Under the pieces are notes generated by a model. The model ran no database searches and was not told where the DNA came from. It was given only the letters and a program-made list of their open reading frames with translations. DNA of 64,000 nt from Diphasiastrum complanatum (taxonomy: Eukaryota > Streptophyta > Lycopodiopsida > Lycopodiales > Lycopodiaceae): positions 20,562,036 through 20,626,035 of the forward strand of contig CM055092.1 of NCBI GenBank assembly GCA_029204225.1, in the 5' to 3' direction. The position numbers and the translations under genes are program-made. Numbering within the stretch: the stretch's first letter is position 1; the number at the start of each line of letters is the position of its first letter. Positions 1-13,620 of the stretch are shown here, one piece after another.

Positions 1-971
1 ATGCCAACAAAGAAGTGAAGTACTCTTTGAAAAAGGTCATGTGTGAACTTGCTCCACTATCAATCCACCAAGGATCTAGATCTCCATCATTAGCAAGCAT
101 ACATGAAGACATCACAAAAGCATCATCATTTGCATCTTGCACATCCAAACCATCCTCATCAAGAGTAAGATTACCTTGCTTGTCTCCTTGATCTCTCTTC
201 TTCTTGTAGCACTCACTTGCAAAGTGTCCTTTGATGCCAAAATAGAAGCACTTGAGCTTTGATCTATCCTTCTTTTTGCCACTTGAAGAAGCATCCACTT
301 GATCTTGCCCTTTAGACCACTTGCTTTTGGTTTTGCCCTTGAATTTGCCCTTTGTGAACATAGCATCCTCTTGAAGTGTCAATGTAGATCCACCTCTTGC
401 TTGAAGCCTATATTCCTCATTGATCAAGATCCCTTGAAGATCCATCAAACTTGGAAAAGTCTTTTGAATAGCAATACTTTGAACAATGTTAGCATGAGCA
501 TCCAACAAGCCATTAAGAATCACTTGAATAAGTTCTCCTTCCTTAATGCTTTCATCTATGCAAGCTAACTCATCATTCAATGCTTTCATTCTTAAAACAA
601 AAGTACTTGGACTTTCTTCATTCTTTTGCAAACAAGAAAAGATTTGCCTTCTTAGAGTCAACACTCTAGAAGTAGACTTGGATTCATAAAGCTTCTTCAA
701 TGAATTCCAAGCTTCCAAAGATGATGTGCACTTACCAACTTCCTTGAGAAGTTCATTGGTAATTCATCTTTATCATGTGTAGAGCCTTCTTGGCCCTCTT
801 GTCATACCTCAATTGATCTTGTTGTGTTGTTGGTCTCTCCTCCAAACCTACAACAATATCCAAAACATCATTCATCTCAAGAAGTGACTCCATCCTCACT
901 TTCCATAATGAATAGTTACTTGAGGTAAGCCTATCATTGGCTTCCAACATGACTCCAATTGAGGTTGCCAT
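1..971 (-). pseudogene. copia gag-protease, frameshifted, partial
   Basis: Gag starts at 971 with a typical copia N-terminus (NYSLWKVRMESLL motif), continues in frame to about 756, then needs a one-base shift (into NELLKEVGKCTSS) to continue to the window edge. The next part is the UBN2-type gag region (EAWNSL, QVILNGL), then a basic linker and a CCHC knuckle whose second cysteine is Phe (CFYFGIKGHFASEC). The aspartic protease site DSGASSHM follows near position 50. Gag packages element RNA and the protease cleaves the polyprotein. The frameshift and lost knuckle cysteine indicate a decaying copy. The family call is secure; the exact frameshift position is approximate. Confidence 0.85.
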
Positions 972-1559
972 GTAGCAATGACCTGATCTTCTCTTTCAAC
1001 CTGTTTCAATGCAGAAAGCACTCCTTTGAACAACAACAAATGCTTTCAAAAGAAATCACCAAGATTTGAAACTATCTCACAAATTCTCTTCCAGCACTTA
1101 TCCAAGCAAATCAACACATAGAATCATGGAATCTTGATCAACCTATGATCTATCCTCAATCTAATGACTTTTGCCACTTCCTAAGATTGAAACACACTCA
1201 AATGAAGTCTAGCAACCTCACTATCTAGAGATCCAATCAAAATTAGGGTTTTGACAAAATCACAAAAAATTGACTATTCCAAATCTACATGCAAATGCTG
1301 AAAATTTGATATGCAATCTATAAGCCACCACTTAGGCTGAACCAATGATCCAAAAATCGGCCAAATCCAGCATGTGAATTCAAAAAATAGAATTGACCAA
1401 GTATATTGACCTATTTAGTGTTTTGATCTACAAAAGATCCAATCTACAAAAGCAAAAAATCCAATTTTGGTGTAGAATCCTCTCTAGCATGCTCTAGACT
1501 TGATATCTTCACCAAATCATTGATAGATCTGATTTCCTCCTTCATAACCTGAAACACAA

Positions 1560-1571
1560 GCTCTGATACCA
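1560..1571 (-). other. primer-binding site, initiator tRNA-Met
   Basis: The minus strand reads TGGTATCAGAGC immediately inside the LTR. It is complementary to the 3' end of plant initiator tRNA-Met, the usual copia primer. Confidence 0.9.
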
Positions 1572-2221
1572 TGTGAAAGATTTCAGATCCTTAAGATCCA
1601 ATCTACTTGAATGATCTTTGGTTAGAAAGAGAAATACACTATCAATTTCACCAATGTAGAAAAATCAGCATCTACACACAATTTGAGATGCAAACACTAA
1701 TAGAACTTGATCAAACTTGAATGAAATGATTATGTACTGTTGCTGTCCGTACAAAACCAGCAAGCTACTGTATTTCACACGTGTGTATTCAAAAATAGCA
1801 AACATAGATCATTCTATACATAGAATTGCAAGCAATCACCAAGATAGTGCACCAATGGATAGTAGAACTCAAGAGAACTATGTATAAGCATGAAATGAGA
1901 TAGAGAAGAGAGAAGATGACTCTCTCCACGAGTTACATCCTTTTATAGCAGGTCCAAACCCTATTTGGCCACTTGGCTTTCCCACCAAAATGCTAACCCT
2001 ACCAATTTTGGGTCTAGATTCAATGTACCCAACTTATTCAAATTGAATCTACTCAAACTCGCATTCTATCGTTCCCACACTTTCAAAAAGTGTTTATTCA
2101 AATGAAATTTAGACTAATGAACTTTGAAAATTCAACCTCTAAGTCTAAAACAAGTTTTGACCTCAATATGCCAAATATGGAAATATTGCAAAATGTGATG
2201 AAACTAGTTGAATCTTTCACA
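1572..2221 (-). repeat. 5' LTR of copia element A
   Basis: On the minus strand it begins TGTGAAAGATTC and ends with TTTCACA directly before the primer-binding site, giving a 650-bp LTR with TG/CA ends. It contains the palindrome CACACGTGTG at 1776-1785. No partner LTR lies in the window. Confidence 0.75.
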
Positions 2222-3600
2222 CTATATGCAGGTTGTATACTACCAACTAGACTTGAGAAACTCATATAGCTCGAGTTCCTTCTAGGCCAAATTTGGAATT
2301 TACATTATGAAACAACAAACTTACATTGACAAGACTTTGTAGCAAGCCTAAAGTCAAGATAGATGATTTTTCATTTTCAACATATCCCTACTAATTTGGC
2401 ACCTCTATAGAGATGAGGAGGCAAAGGAATTCAAATATATGCTGAAGATCGTTCGTTTAGAAGCAAAGAAGAACTTGGATTTGTAGACAGATGGAATATT
2501 ATATCCTCAAGATCCTAGCAATTTGACTCATCCCACATTCTCTTCAATAACTAATCTAGTTACATGGATATGCGGATGCAATGGGCATACTGGATTATTG
2601 GGATATTGTGAGAGATTGAAGAATCATGGAAATCACTTCAATATCAACATCACAAAAAAACACTATCCTTATCAAGGGTATTGACAAGAAAGTAACTAAT
2701 GTCTTTAAAGAATGATGGAACTGAGAATGAGGCCATCTGAGAATCAAAAGCAACAACTTTCTCATCATCCGGGACCTGAACTAACGGGAAAAAAATGAAA
2801 CCAGTTTGGTATTCAACAAAATGACATTTCTTCTTACAAATAGGACAATCGTTGTGCATCTAAATTGTTCAAACAATCTAGTAAACATCCTATCCAGTGT
2901 TTGCTTGAATAGCGGGAAGAAATGGACAAGATCAGTAAAATGCATGAACAAGAGAGGAACTATGAACATAGCAAGTATACTAACTATATCCCTGAATCTA
3001 ACATAGTGTTCGTAAAATACTTCAGAATTATGGTTGCGCAGTCTAGAAAACATGTAGATATGGGTGAAATAGCGTGTGAAAGTAGTCTAAGTTCTCAATA
3101 ATTTCAAACTTAGTAAGAAATGCGCTTACTCTCTTCCATCTGCATCTCCTATTAATTAATTAACTCTACTCGATATTCCCATATCTTTTATAAATAATGA
3201 TAGTTATATTTTTTTTAATGATATAGATGATGTTTTCAATTTGAGAGAGGATGAAATCCTCTCAATTTTTGCACAAAATTTATCAGAATTTTTTGACATT
3301 GTTGATTACACATATGATGACCTTGAAAGTGAGATAATACAATACAAGACATTTGTATATTGAGCATAATTCTCAAAAAAAAATTTTGAATAACTTGCTT
3401 GACTAGATATTTTCCAATAATTCTCAATAATATGCATGTCCAAGTCGGGGCATTCTTGTTAGTCCATTAGCTAACTTCCCATTAGAGTGTCTAAAACATT
3501 AGGCTTAGACAATCAATCCTTTTTTTTTCAACTAATTTGTTTTATACTATGAGATCATAACACATCCAAAATCATGAATCCATAAGCTATTCATAATGAG
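2222..3600. other. AT-rich intergenic DNA, nothing recognised
   Basis: Short overlapping ORFs on both strands around 2650-3430 show no motif, no splice context and no similarity to other parts of the window. I see no gene here. Confidence 0.5.
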
Positions 3601-3604
3601 CTGA

Positions 3605-4528
<924 letters not shown>

Positions 4529-4669
4529 TCAAAACATGCAATGATATCGCTCTCTGATCTCATAGTATATTGGGCATCTAAAGATAAAGTGATCCTCAGA
4601 CTCCACCTCAGCTAGGGAGCAAAACTGGCAAATCTGCTTCTCTCTAGGACTACCATGGAACCTCCCCAT
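4529..4669 (-). pseudogene. relic of a non-LTR retrotransposon RT zinc-binding tail
   Basis: The minus strand encodes 46 residues from an ATG at 4669 to a TGA at 4529. They include PREKQICQFC, then EDHFIFRCP, that is CX2C followed by HX4CP. This spacing, with an ERY motif after it, is typical of the zinc-binding tail that follows the reverse transcriptase in many LINE-like elements. There is no RT domain next to it, so it is a fragment. Assignment is by motif only; another CCHC zinc domain is possible. Confidence 0.45.
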
Positions 4670-5398
<729 letters not shown>

Positions 5399-5805
5399 GT
5401 TCGACATTATTATGAGAGGAAGCAAGTGTGCTCAGAGAGAGTTTTTTTTACATATTTTTTTACTGCATTCAGATTCTAGTGTTGTTTTAGTTGTTGCACA
5501 ATCATCTGTAGCACAGGTGTGAAGAAACAGAGTGTTTCTATTACCAAAGCCCTACTAGCTCTCGACTCCCAACCTGATGAATACCTCAAAAACTGGAGAC
5601 CTTGAAAACTTACGAAATGTTCAAGATCAACTGGAGAAGGTCAAATGATGTGAAAGGAAAGTGTTCGTGACACTCGAAGGTTGAACACTTTCGACACCTT
5701 ACACACGAAAGGACCAAGAAGATCAAAGAAGTAACGTTAAGTACAAATCCCTAATATGAAACGATGATGTCAGTAGAAGAGCCTTAGGACGTGCCTAATC
5801 CGTTG
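5399..5805. other. unassigned sequence
   Basis: No ORF, repeat or LTR feature recognised between the GA tract and the copia LTR. Confidence 0.4.
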
Positions 5806-6351
5806 CTCTTGTAATCTGTGATTAGTCTTAGATTGTTCAATCTATCTAATCAAGATATTATTCTAAATATATACAGTTGCTAGATGCACTAATGATATAT
5901 ACAAATACAGATAGACAAAAATACAGAATAGAGAAGTCCGTTAGTAAGTGAGACATTGTAAGCAGGATTCACAGAGATCCAAGAAGTCCGCTAATAAGCG
6001 ATATATTTCATGGGAGAACACCGCTTTTCTCACGCCAATGTGTTGTGTGGGTTTGTCACATAATGCTTAAACCAAGAGGATCAATAGATGATGTTGTAGT
6101 TGTTATGCACAAGTCATTCAAATTGTCTGATCTCAATTGAATTATTGTCTGCTTATTGTTCAAGTATCTCATTCGTTTTTTTTATCTATTTCGCACATAG
6201 GTTCAATCTTGTTGAATGCTGAATTAACTTAAATGTAGGTCAATAGTGTCTGTCTACATTCTAGAGGATTGTAGGAATGATATAGTAGGCAGTGACCAGC
6301 AATCATATCCGAACTCCAACCGAATTCATTCGTTTCGATTCGCATCATCAG
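5806..6351 (+). repeat. copia family D LTR (5' position)
   Basis: Shares several blocks with the LTR at 60121-60600: TGTGATTAGT near the start, AAGTCCGCTAATAAGCGA, TTTCTCACGCCAATG and CAGCAATCATAT near the end. The end is set by the adjoining primer-binding site. Confidence 0.6.
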
Positions 6352-6390
6352 TGGTATCAAAGCGTGAATCCCTTCAGTGGTATCAGAGCC
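6352..6390 (+). other. duplicated primer-binding site
   Basis: TGGTATCAAAGCG at 6352-6364 and TGGTATCAGAGCC at 6378-6390 are two tRNA-Met-type primer sites 26 bp apart. The second matches the canonical site perfectly; the first has one change (A for G). Confidence 0.7.
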
Positions 6391-6578
6391 ACGGTTTTGA
6401 TTTTCAAAGCAGCAGAGTTTGTAGTCAGAGCTTCTTATAGTCTGATATAGTCGCAAAGCTATCGAATCTAGGAGTCAAAGCATTCAAGACAAAGAACCAG
6501 TAACAAGCAGAACACAGTTCACAACAATGGTTCAATAAGCAGTATACAATCAAAGATCTGTACAATCCTCGACTCCTC

Positions 6579-7230
6579 AGGGTCTAATTTCCTAGCGTGG
6601 AAGGTTAATACCTCTCTTATACTAAAGGGAGAGATTATTTCGCTGGGTAGATGGCACCGAAGAAATGCCAACAACTATAGGCAAGGAGCTACGTGAATGG
6701 AGAGAAAAGAACGACAAGGCATTAGCCGTGTTGTCATCATCCATCGAAGATAGTTTCACACTTGACGTCGTGACACTCTCCAATGCAAGAGAGATGTGGG
6801 ATACTTTATTGACAAGATTTCAGACAAAATCACTTAGTCAGATTATGTTTCTTGAAGATCAACTGACAAACCTGCAATGGGATGGCAGAGACCTCACCTC
6901 CTTTATCAGAAAGATGAAGGATCTGTTTCTTTCATTACACAATGCCGGAGCAGAGAATGCAGTATCATCAAAGAAGTAGCTTACCTATCTACTAAGAGCT
7001 TTACCAAGATCTTTCCAGACCACCCAAACATTGCTAGCAAAGAATCCATCTATGACATTCGAAAAGGTAGTGATCAAGATTCGAGAATAAGTCGAAGCTC
7101 GTGAGCACCTTGATCACAAGGATGCTTCTAACCAAGATATCTGTAATTTTTGCCTTCTAAAGAAAGATCATGAGAAAATTATCTTGCAAGAACAAAACGA
7201 GTTCTGCAAAACGTCTTATTACCACGGAGC
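6579..7230 (+). pseudogene. copia gag (UBN2-type), decayed
   Basis: The longest open piece (6665-6979, about 104 codons) contains DGTEEMPT, REWREKNDKALAVL, SNAREMWDTLLTRF, LEDQLTNLQWDG and SFIRKMKDLFLSL, the typical alpha-helical copia capsid region. Upstream, SNFLAWKVNTSL is readable only in another frame, so there is at least one frameshift. Downstream the frame continues after a stop (LTYLLRALPRSFQ) and ends in further stops before a zinc knuckle appears. It is a dead capsid gene. Confidence 0.75.
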
Positions 7231-7639
7231 AGAAATCATATTTTGAATAAAATCTCTGCCAAAACTGCACAGCCATTAGCCTGACACAACCGCACCTCCT
7301 ATCTTCTAAGGCAAGCTCGAGAGTAACTTAACTTGCGAGATTTCATTTTTTAAATGAAGCTGGGAAATAGATGAGGGGCAAGCAATCTAAGAAAGCTGCC
7401 AACCTGCATGCATTTTCCACTCCTCCACTCCGTTTATGCTTGTTGATTGCAAAGTAAACTAATGCAATCTTGATGTTAGCAAGAATGATTCTAAAAAAAA
7501 CATTTTGTTTTCCCTTCCATTGAGAGTCACTCCGACGAGGGTCATATCCCCACCCATGGCGCTATTGCTAATGCTTCTTCCTGACACTCTCGGTAGAGGA
7601 GGAGGAGCTGCCTTGGTATTGTGGAGAATGTGGCGATGA
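7231..7639. other. unassigned sequence
   Basis: No ORF or repeat recognised between the gag relic and the CACTA-like fragment. Confidence 0.4.
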
Positions 7640-8613
7640 CCCTGATCTCCATGATGTGGTCATGAGTATTGCACGTCTGCGTAGCACACCTAGTTGTGGG
7701 GAGTCCCTACTTCAAGAGAAACTGACCCAAGAGGCTGCACGTATGGCACACGATACTGCAACTCCGACATTGGTCACACCTGAGATTCCCGACACGCCCA
7801 CTTTCACCCATCACATTTTCCCTCCCTCTGGACCCATTGCCACTTATTATCAGAAAATTAGCAACTATCTTATCATCATTTCGTTTTGTTACTTCCACCT
7901 CGATCATTTTTCTATCCTCCCAACTTTACTCCATGGGGTCACGTTTCACCATGGGGCTTTCAGCCTACCCCCTCCAGTGCCCCCCTGACTATTCTCCCAT
8001 CCCACCCACTGGCTATTCTCCCCCGTAGTCCCCCCTGGCTATTCTTCCATCTTGTGCCCCCACACTGACTACTCTCCCCCTGGTGTTTTCAGCCTACCCC
8101 CTCCAGTCCCCCTAGCTATTATCTCATCCCGACCCCCCCAACTGGATATTATCCCCTCGATACTCCCCCCTTGGCTATTCTCTCCCCCAATACACTAAGT
8201 ACATCCCACATCATCAATATTCTCCCATCTGCGGAGCATCTCCCATACCTAAGGCCACCCCCGCAGACACTCCTAGGGCCACATCTCCCATACCGGAGGC
8301 CACTCTCGTAGACACTCCCTTGGCCACATCTCCTCTAGCTGCCATCCCACCGTCATATGACATAGACAGGGATGGTCACATCATTGAGAATAACCATGGT
8401 AAGAGGGTCATCATGCGCATGAGGGAGCTCATGTATATACACTTTTCCAGAGACATTTTTCATGACTCGCGCGATGTCAATGATGAATGCAAGAATCGCA
8501 TCATTGACCAGTTGTGTAGTGAGTTCTCTGTCCCATCCCAGAAAATGGAATTTGAACAAAAATGGATGAGGAACCGCATGGGATCCGCAAATCGGAGATC
8601 CAAAATGTCGTGA
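7640..8613 (+). pseudogene. CACTA/En-Spm-type transposase-like protein, fragment i
   Basis: An acidic start (ECGDDPDLHDVV) leads into EKLTQEAARMAHDTATP, then a long Pro/Ser-rich stretch (7790-8330) with stops and frame changes. The last open part is 8320-8613: PPSYDIDRDGHI followed by a helical region with CKNRIIDQLCSEF and EFEQKWMRNRMGSANRRSK. That last region resembles the conserved domain of plant Ptta/En/Spm-type transposases, where a VK.RII..L..F motif precedes W......R. The same protein is found at 9437-10305 and 24869-25636, so it is a repeat family. No terminal inverted repeats were found. Gag of another element class cannot be excluded. Confidence 0.45.
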
Positions 8614-9285
8614 GAGCTAACAGAGGCAGGCCTTCTTATGGCGAGAGATATTTTCGAGACCACTTTGTAAGTCTACCCTAAATCCTTAAGTGGAATCTGA
8701 CTATTGATTGTTGTCCTTTTTGCTCCTTGGGGTTTTTCTTTTGAACCTTGGAATGAAATACTATCTTCATATGATCAAAATTTGGAATGTTTGTGCAACG
8801 ATCGGTCTCCCACACATGACGAGTACATGTATGCGTATGCCCACAATACGTAGGCATTACTCAATTTATTGGAGAGGCAGGGCATGTAGATAAACTGGGA
8901 TGTTGCTCCTCAGGTACGACATCAAATCCATTTTATGTTATTTAAACTTGCTATTCTCTCCCACTCCCATACCATTTTTCGAAAGACTAATTCATTGGTC
9001 CTGCATGCAGGAACAACATGTACAAGTCTCACCTGACAAAGATGATAAGGAAAAATTAGATAGATCTAGCTAGTATTTTAGCTCTATAACTAGAATTTCA
9101 ATGTTTACAGATACTTATGTACATATTTTTACATCTATCGTTTTGATTCATGCATTTGCCAACTTTCGATGTAGCTAGTTTATATGTACTCTTGAATCTT
9201 GACTAGTTATGTAATTGAACTATATTTGGCCCTAAACCATGTAGAAATGTTTAATTTATTTGTTTTAAAGTGTAATTATTCACAT
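8614..9285. other. unassigned, between two CACTA-like fragments
   Basis: AT-rich sequence with only a short 61-codon ORF (8708-8893). It may be intron or non-coding DNA of the same element; no motif supports this. Confidence 0.35.
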
Positions 9286-10302
9286 GTATTGACTTGCATG
9301 ACATGTAATTTCAGTATTTGGGTTGAATATAAAGAGTCACTTATTTTGTTCGACCCTAAATCCTAAACTCATTTATTTGAATTTATTTCTTGCACTCATT
9401 AACTCATAGGGTTGTATTTTCTAAAACTATTTTTTATTGCTTGTAGCAATTATCCCAATCGTATCCTCAATGTCTCGTGACACATCTCCAAGTCACAAAT
9501 CTGGCCGTAGTCACGGGTCGTCCCGTTTTTCATCCATGAGTGATGATGAGGTCCTCAGTTATACAAATGGGATGTCTCCCTCACATACAGACATGATCAT
9601 GGAGAGACTACAAGCTCGTTGGGAGGCACAAAATTCTAGTAGGTTGTCCACAACATCTCATTTTGAGGAGATCCAGTCCACACAACCCTCCAATTGAGGT
9701 GTTCCCCATTTCCACGAGGGTCTATCCAGCGGGAGTACCTCCGATAAGCACTCTAATGCTAGAGCCTCTTCCCAACATTCTGGCCGAGAAATGAGAGATT
9801 GTAGGAGGAGTCGCCTCAGCAGCGGCTCTTGTTGTGGCGGTGACGCCGATGATGTCGTGCTTCATGCGGCATCGAGCCCAGCACATCCATCCAGTAGGCC
9901 TCATCACAAGGATTTCTTACTTTGAGAGACCCTAACTTATGAAGCAACGCGAATGGTGTGTGATACTATGACTCATGTATCTATCACACCTAATTATCTC
10001 AACACCCCCACACTCTCTCCTCACATTTTTCCTTCTTCGGTACCCACGCCCCCTCCATGGCACTGTGACCACCCCTTGCCACAGGCCACTCCACCCATTT
10101 TTTTTCCCATTTAGACCCCTTGTTGGTTACACTCCCACTCAAACTCCTCCCCAATCTTCTCCTCTTCATACCCCTCCATACTCTTCTCGTGATCGCCTTC
10201 AAACTCCTCCCCAAATTTATCTTGTTGTAGTCAACTCCCCCACTCCTCTCGACACTCCCTTTGGCACCTCTCCATCAGCTGACGTCTTGCCATCCTATGA
10301 CA
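9286..10302 (+). pseudogene. CACTA/En-Spm-type transposase-like protein, fragment ii
   Basis: 9286-10302 is closely similar to 24716-25636, including the 150 bp ahead of the ORF. The ORF starts at 9437 (9470 is the next ATG) with a Ser/Arg-rich head (SRFSSMSDDEVLSYT), then MERLQARWEAQ. A stop interrupts it at about 9695, after which the frame continues through GDADDVVLHAAS, HEATRM and a Pro-rich stretch to LPSYD. There it changes abruptly to copia RNase H at about 10303. In fragment i the protein continues beyond PPSYD, so the junction is a truncation. Confidence 0.45.
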
Positions 10303-10791
10303 ATTATTGGCTACTCGGATTCGGACTTTGCAAGTGACAAGATGGATCGAAAGTCTATTAGTGCATACACTATCTTTCTTGGAGGCAATCTAATATCTTG
10401 GCTTTCCAAAAAGCAAGATACTATATCTCTCTCTTCATGTGAGGCCGAGTACAAAGCACTCACTATGACTACCAAAGAAGTGCTTTGGATCAAGAGGTTA
10501 TTAATGGAGCTAAAGTGCATCAAGGAGGATGATCTACCTTTGATCAAGTGTGATAACATCTCGGCCCAAGCTCTTGCCAATAATCCCATATTTCATGCAA
10601 GAAGCAAGCACATAGAAGTGGCACACCATTTTGTGAGAGAAAAGCTTATTGGAGGAGAAATCTATGAGGAGCATGTCAACTCGTCCTCTTGTATTGCCGA
10701 TCTACTCACCAAGCCTTTGAGCAAAAGTGCTTTCATTAAGCATAGATCTAATCTTGGAGTTATATCAAGATCAATGCTCAAATCTTCATAG
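10303..10791 (+). CDS. copia RNase H (3' end of pol), truncated
   Basis: An open frame of about 163 codons carries the copia RNase H signature: GYSDSDFASDKMDRKS (first Asp), LSSCEAEYKAL (Glu), KCDNISAQALANNP (Asp), ARSKHIEVAHHFVREK and ADLLTKPLS. This enzyme removes template RNA during reverse transcription. It ends 18 bp before a polypurine tract and 3' LTR, the normal place. RT, integrase and gag are missing: the 5' side is fused to a transposase-like ORF, so the fragment has no start of its own. Stop-free, hence fairly young. Confidence 0.85.
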   Translation: MIGYSDSDFASDKMDRKSISAYTIFLGGNLISWLSKKQDTISLSSCEAEYKALTMTTKEVLWIKRLLMELKCIKEDDLPLIKCDNISAQALANNPIFHARSKHIEVAHHFVREKLIGGEIYEEHVNSSSCIADLLTKPLSKSAFIKHRSNLGVISRSMLKSS

Positions 10792-10809
10792 ATAATTTTT
10801 TAGGAGGAG

Positions 10810-11295
10810 TGTGAAGAATTGAAAAAGATTATCTATGTTAGATATAGGGGTCTTATGTTTTTTACATCAAGCATCTAGGTGTAGGATGTTGAATGGAATA
10901 AATTTGGCATAGATGACAAATTATGCATTTCCACTTGTAATGCCACTATTGAGCCAAAATAGAGTAAGAGGCTAAACACGTGCCAATTAGAGTGTAGACA
11001 AGTGTAAAGCTTTTGTTTGATGAATTCCAAGAGGTCCAATAGGATTTAGAGGTGGAACCTTGTGAGGTCCAATAGGAAATTGAGGTGTGCTTGAATATAG
11101 TCCAATAGAATTTTTGAATACTTCCCACACGTGTGAGTGAGAGTTGGAAGTGATTGAATGCATGTAGTAGTGTGTTTTTGCCATAAGGTCTAAGATTGAT
11201 CTTGAATCTCAATCTAGTCTTGATCTTGGTGCATCTACACACCTTAGGAGATCACAAGTACATGTTGTGGACAATCCACATGTGTTAATTCAACA
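10810..11295 (+). repeat. copia family X 3' LTR
   Basis: Starts TGTGAAGAATTG just after the polypurine tract GGAGGAG and ends AATTCAACA; 486 bp. It is highly similar to the 5' LTR at 61842-62575 but lacks about 250 bp found there (62140-62392). Contains CACACGTGTG at 11126-11135. The two LTRs belong to separate copies of one family. Confidence 0.85.
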
Positions 11296-12536
11296 ATTAG
11301 AAACTGCAACTGAATGCGTCTTTGTCTTCAAACCCTTAACTTATGACACCCCTTAAACTTTAAGACAGTACCTGAAATTATTTGGGCATTTTTTATTAAC
11401 GGAAGTAAAATGAGTACATTGTCACATTGCAGTCTCGGCAATCCCGGACAAAAAAACAAAAAATTCTAATTAACGTTAATTATGCCAATATTAAAGCACT
11501 TATTACTGTAGGTATCATCTCTAAACTTTATAGAGTAAAACTAGCATCATATCTAAATATAGCAATATTGCTAGTGCCATGTCAATTTACTTACTAAAAA
11601 TAGTAAATAACCATTATGAAACCTCTTATAGGAATCAAATAAACTTCAAATAGCTCATTTTTAGCCCGAATCTATAGATCGGATTGAAAAATCGAAATTT
11701 AAAGATCAAGTATATCTAGTTTCTCACATAGAAAAATCTAGATCCAATTTTTAAATCTATTTCCAAACTAGTAGGAGATATATGAAAAACACTCATCCAC
11801 TCATACAGATTCTCACAAATCCTCTCAAAAAGGTCAAATACATTTCCATGATGATTCTTACTATTTTTTATTTTTCCGTTCACCACCCCATTGGTAATGT
11901 TTTATTCCATCCAAAAATTTCATTTTACCTCTCAAACCCCCCAGATGCTTCTAATTCAAACAAATATGCCCATCTGGAAAAAATAATTGACATTGCACCC
12001 CTATCATCAAATAAATGTAGTGTGCATAGGGAAATGAAATGCAATCTTCAGAATAGCATCAAATGGATGCAAACATACCGTGTTTTAATGATGCATGTGT
12101 AAAGTGTATGTGCTCACAATTTTTATTTATTATTATTATTTTTTTTATTTATTATAAAAAGCTGTAATCTTATAAATTCTATAGTTCAAAACAAACATCA
12201 TCTTTATATACATTAAGCATTCCATCTTTATAAACTACAAAATAGATTTTATTTTTTTCAAGTTTTTTTTTAGAAAACATAAGAATAATTAAAAACAACT
12301 AATACACCTTACCTCATAGTGGAAATCAAAGGTGGTAAGGTGGAAAATTTCTAACCATCAACTTATAAATAACGCAACAACAATAATATAACTTTTTAAA
12401 TCATTACAGGTTGAACCCTATTTATTTATCCAGGTCACTAATATGCAATGATTATCCTTGATAGGCTACATGACATATTTATGGACGAGGATAATGATTT
12501 GCCATTTTATCGTTTGTCTTCTCCTGATTTTGATCA
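11296..12536. other. AT-rich intergenic DNA, nothing recognised
   Basis: One ORF of 106 codons (11782-12102, +) has no recognisable motif. No LTR pair for the neighbouring gypsy element could be found here. Confidence 0.45.
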
Positions 12537-13620
12537 ATAAAGACTGGATTTACTCCCAAGGAATTTATGTAAAAACTTCTCATTTAAAACTTTTCTCTCT
12601 TTAAAACATGCATCATGAACCTTCAATACAAAAATGTCAAAACCAGGCTCCAAAGGAATGTTAGGATTACACCATCTCTGTTTCAACTTTAAATTTTGAG
12701 GGTAATTATTCCGGCCCCACTGCCTCAATAACCATATCTACAAAAAGTGAGCATACCACCCTACTAGTCTCCCATTACTATTCTCTTTTGACATAGTAAA
12801 AAATGCCGCTAATTGTGTGCAAGTATCAGAGAAAGTGGAAAAATCTCCAGGGATAACTGGCCATCTGAATAAATATTTTGAGCTTGCCATAGTAGATTCC
12901 CTATAATCATATACTCGGTCAATGAGAGGATATTCTACTGTTGGACAATGTAGGATGTAAAAGTCAAAATATTTAAACCCAGCCGAATCCACTAATTGTA
13001 GACCAATCATACCAGAAGAGGATCTCAAAGATGATTTTATTACCTTGTCCCATTCCATTGCATTCTGTGAGTGTATGTTTCCATTATTCCTTAAGGTATG
13101 CAGTTCAGATAACAATTTCACATTCTCTGATTTAAGTAGATCTATTTTTTCTACGTAACACGCATTGGCTCTATATTTTGAAGTGAATAACTCCTCGAAG
13201 CCTGTTCTCTGAGGTGATAGTTCTATCTCAAATTTTTTAGTTTTATGTAAACAATGGTCTCGTTCTTTTGTTACGCTCTTTAACTCATTAGTAATAGCTA
13301 TACTCTGATTTCTCAATGATTTTATCTCTGTTTTTTAAATTACCAATTTGTTGCAAAGATAAAAATTGCTCTTTCCTAAGAAAAGCAATAATATCAGAGT
13401 CACGTCCCTTCTTAAGCTCAGTAGGGTCAATGTCTTTAGGTAGCTCTTTTTTCCACTTCCCAGGAGATCTTTTGTTTGTCAGAAAAGGTTGGTGCTAGAT
13501 GGAGTCTTTCAACAATGGTAAGTCTAGAGTAGTAGAAGGTTCCACTGCAGAAGTGTTCCCTAAATCTGATATTTTAACTATAATCATTTTTTTTTTTAAG
13601 ATGCTGAAATGTTGTATATT
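12537..13620 (-). pseudogene. extra coiled-coil ORF 3' of the gypsy pol
   Basis: On the minus strand a frame of about 360 codons can be followed from about 13620 to 12537. It has two in-frame stops (near 13500 and at 12738) and one frameshift near 13316. The middle is rich in Lys, Glu, Leu and Gln and looks like a coiled coil (DSDIIAFLRKEQFLSLQQ, then NELKSVTKERDH and KIDLLKSENVKLLSELHTL). The C-terminal part is globular-looking (FDFYILHCPTVEYPL, FRWPVIPGDFSTF, then GFDIFVLKVHDACF after the stop). It has the orientation of the gypsy element and a similar degree of decay, so it may be an additional element ORF. It is not a family I recognise; a captured host gene is an alternative. Confidence 0.45.

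Larger units (their letters stand above)
1..2221 (-). mobile_element. Ty1/copia element A, 5' part (window-truncated)
   Basis: Read on the minus strand the order is 5' LTR (2221-1572), primer-binding site, leader (1559-972), then gag and the start of protease running off position 1. This is the standard Ty1/copia order. The leader holds no ORF. The RT half and 3' LTR would lie outside the window. Gag carries a frameshift, so this copy is not autonomous as it stands. Confidence 0.85.
5806..7230 (+). mobile_element. copia element D, 5' LTR and gag only
   Basis: An LTR-like block (about 5806-6351) resembles 60121-60600 at the 3' end of another broken copia. It is followed by two primer-site-like sequences and a decayed UBN2-type gag. 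Protease, integrase and RT are absent. Boundaries are approximate because the LTRs have diverged. Confidence 0.65.

Noticed and set aside
9999-10214. Basic minus-strand ORF (also 9722-9907 and 25154-25339)
   Set aside because: Antisense to the Pro-rich transposase-like protein; follows from its composition.
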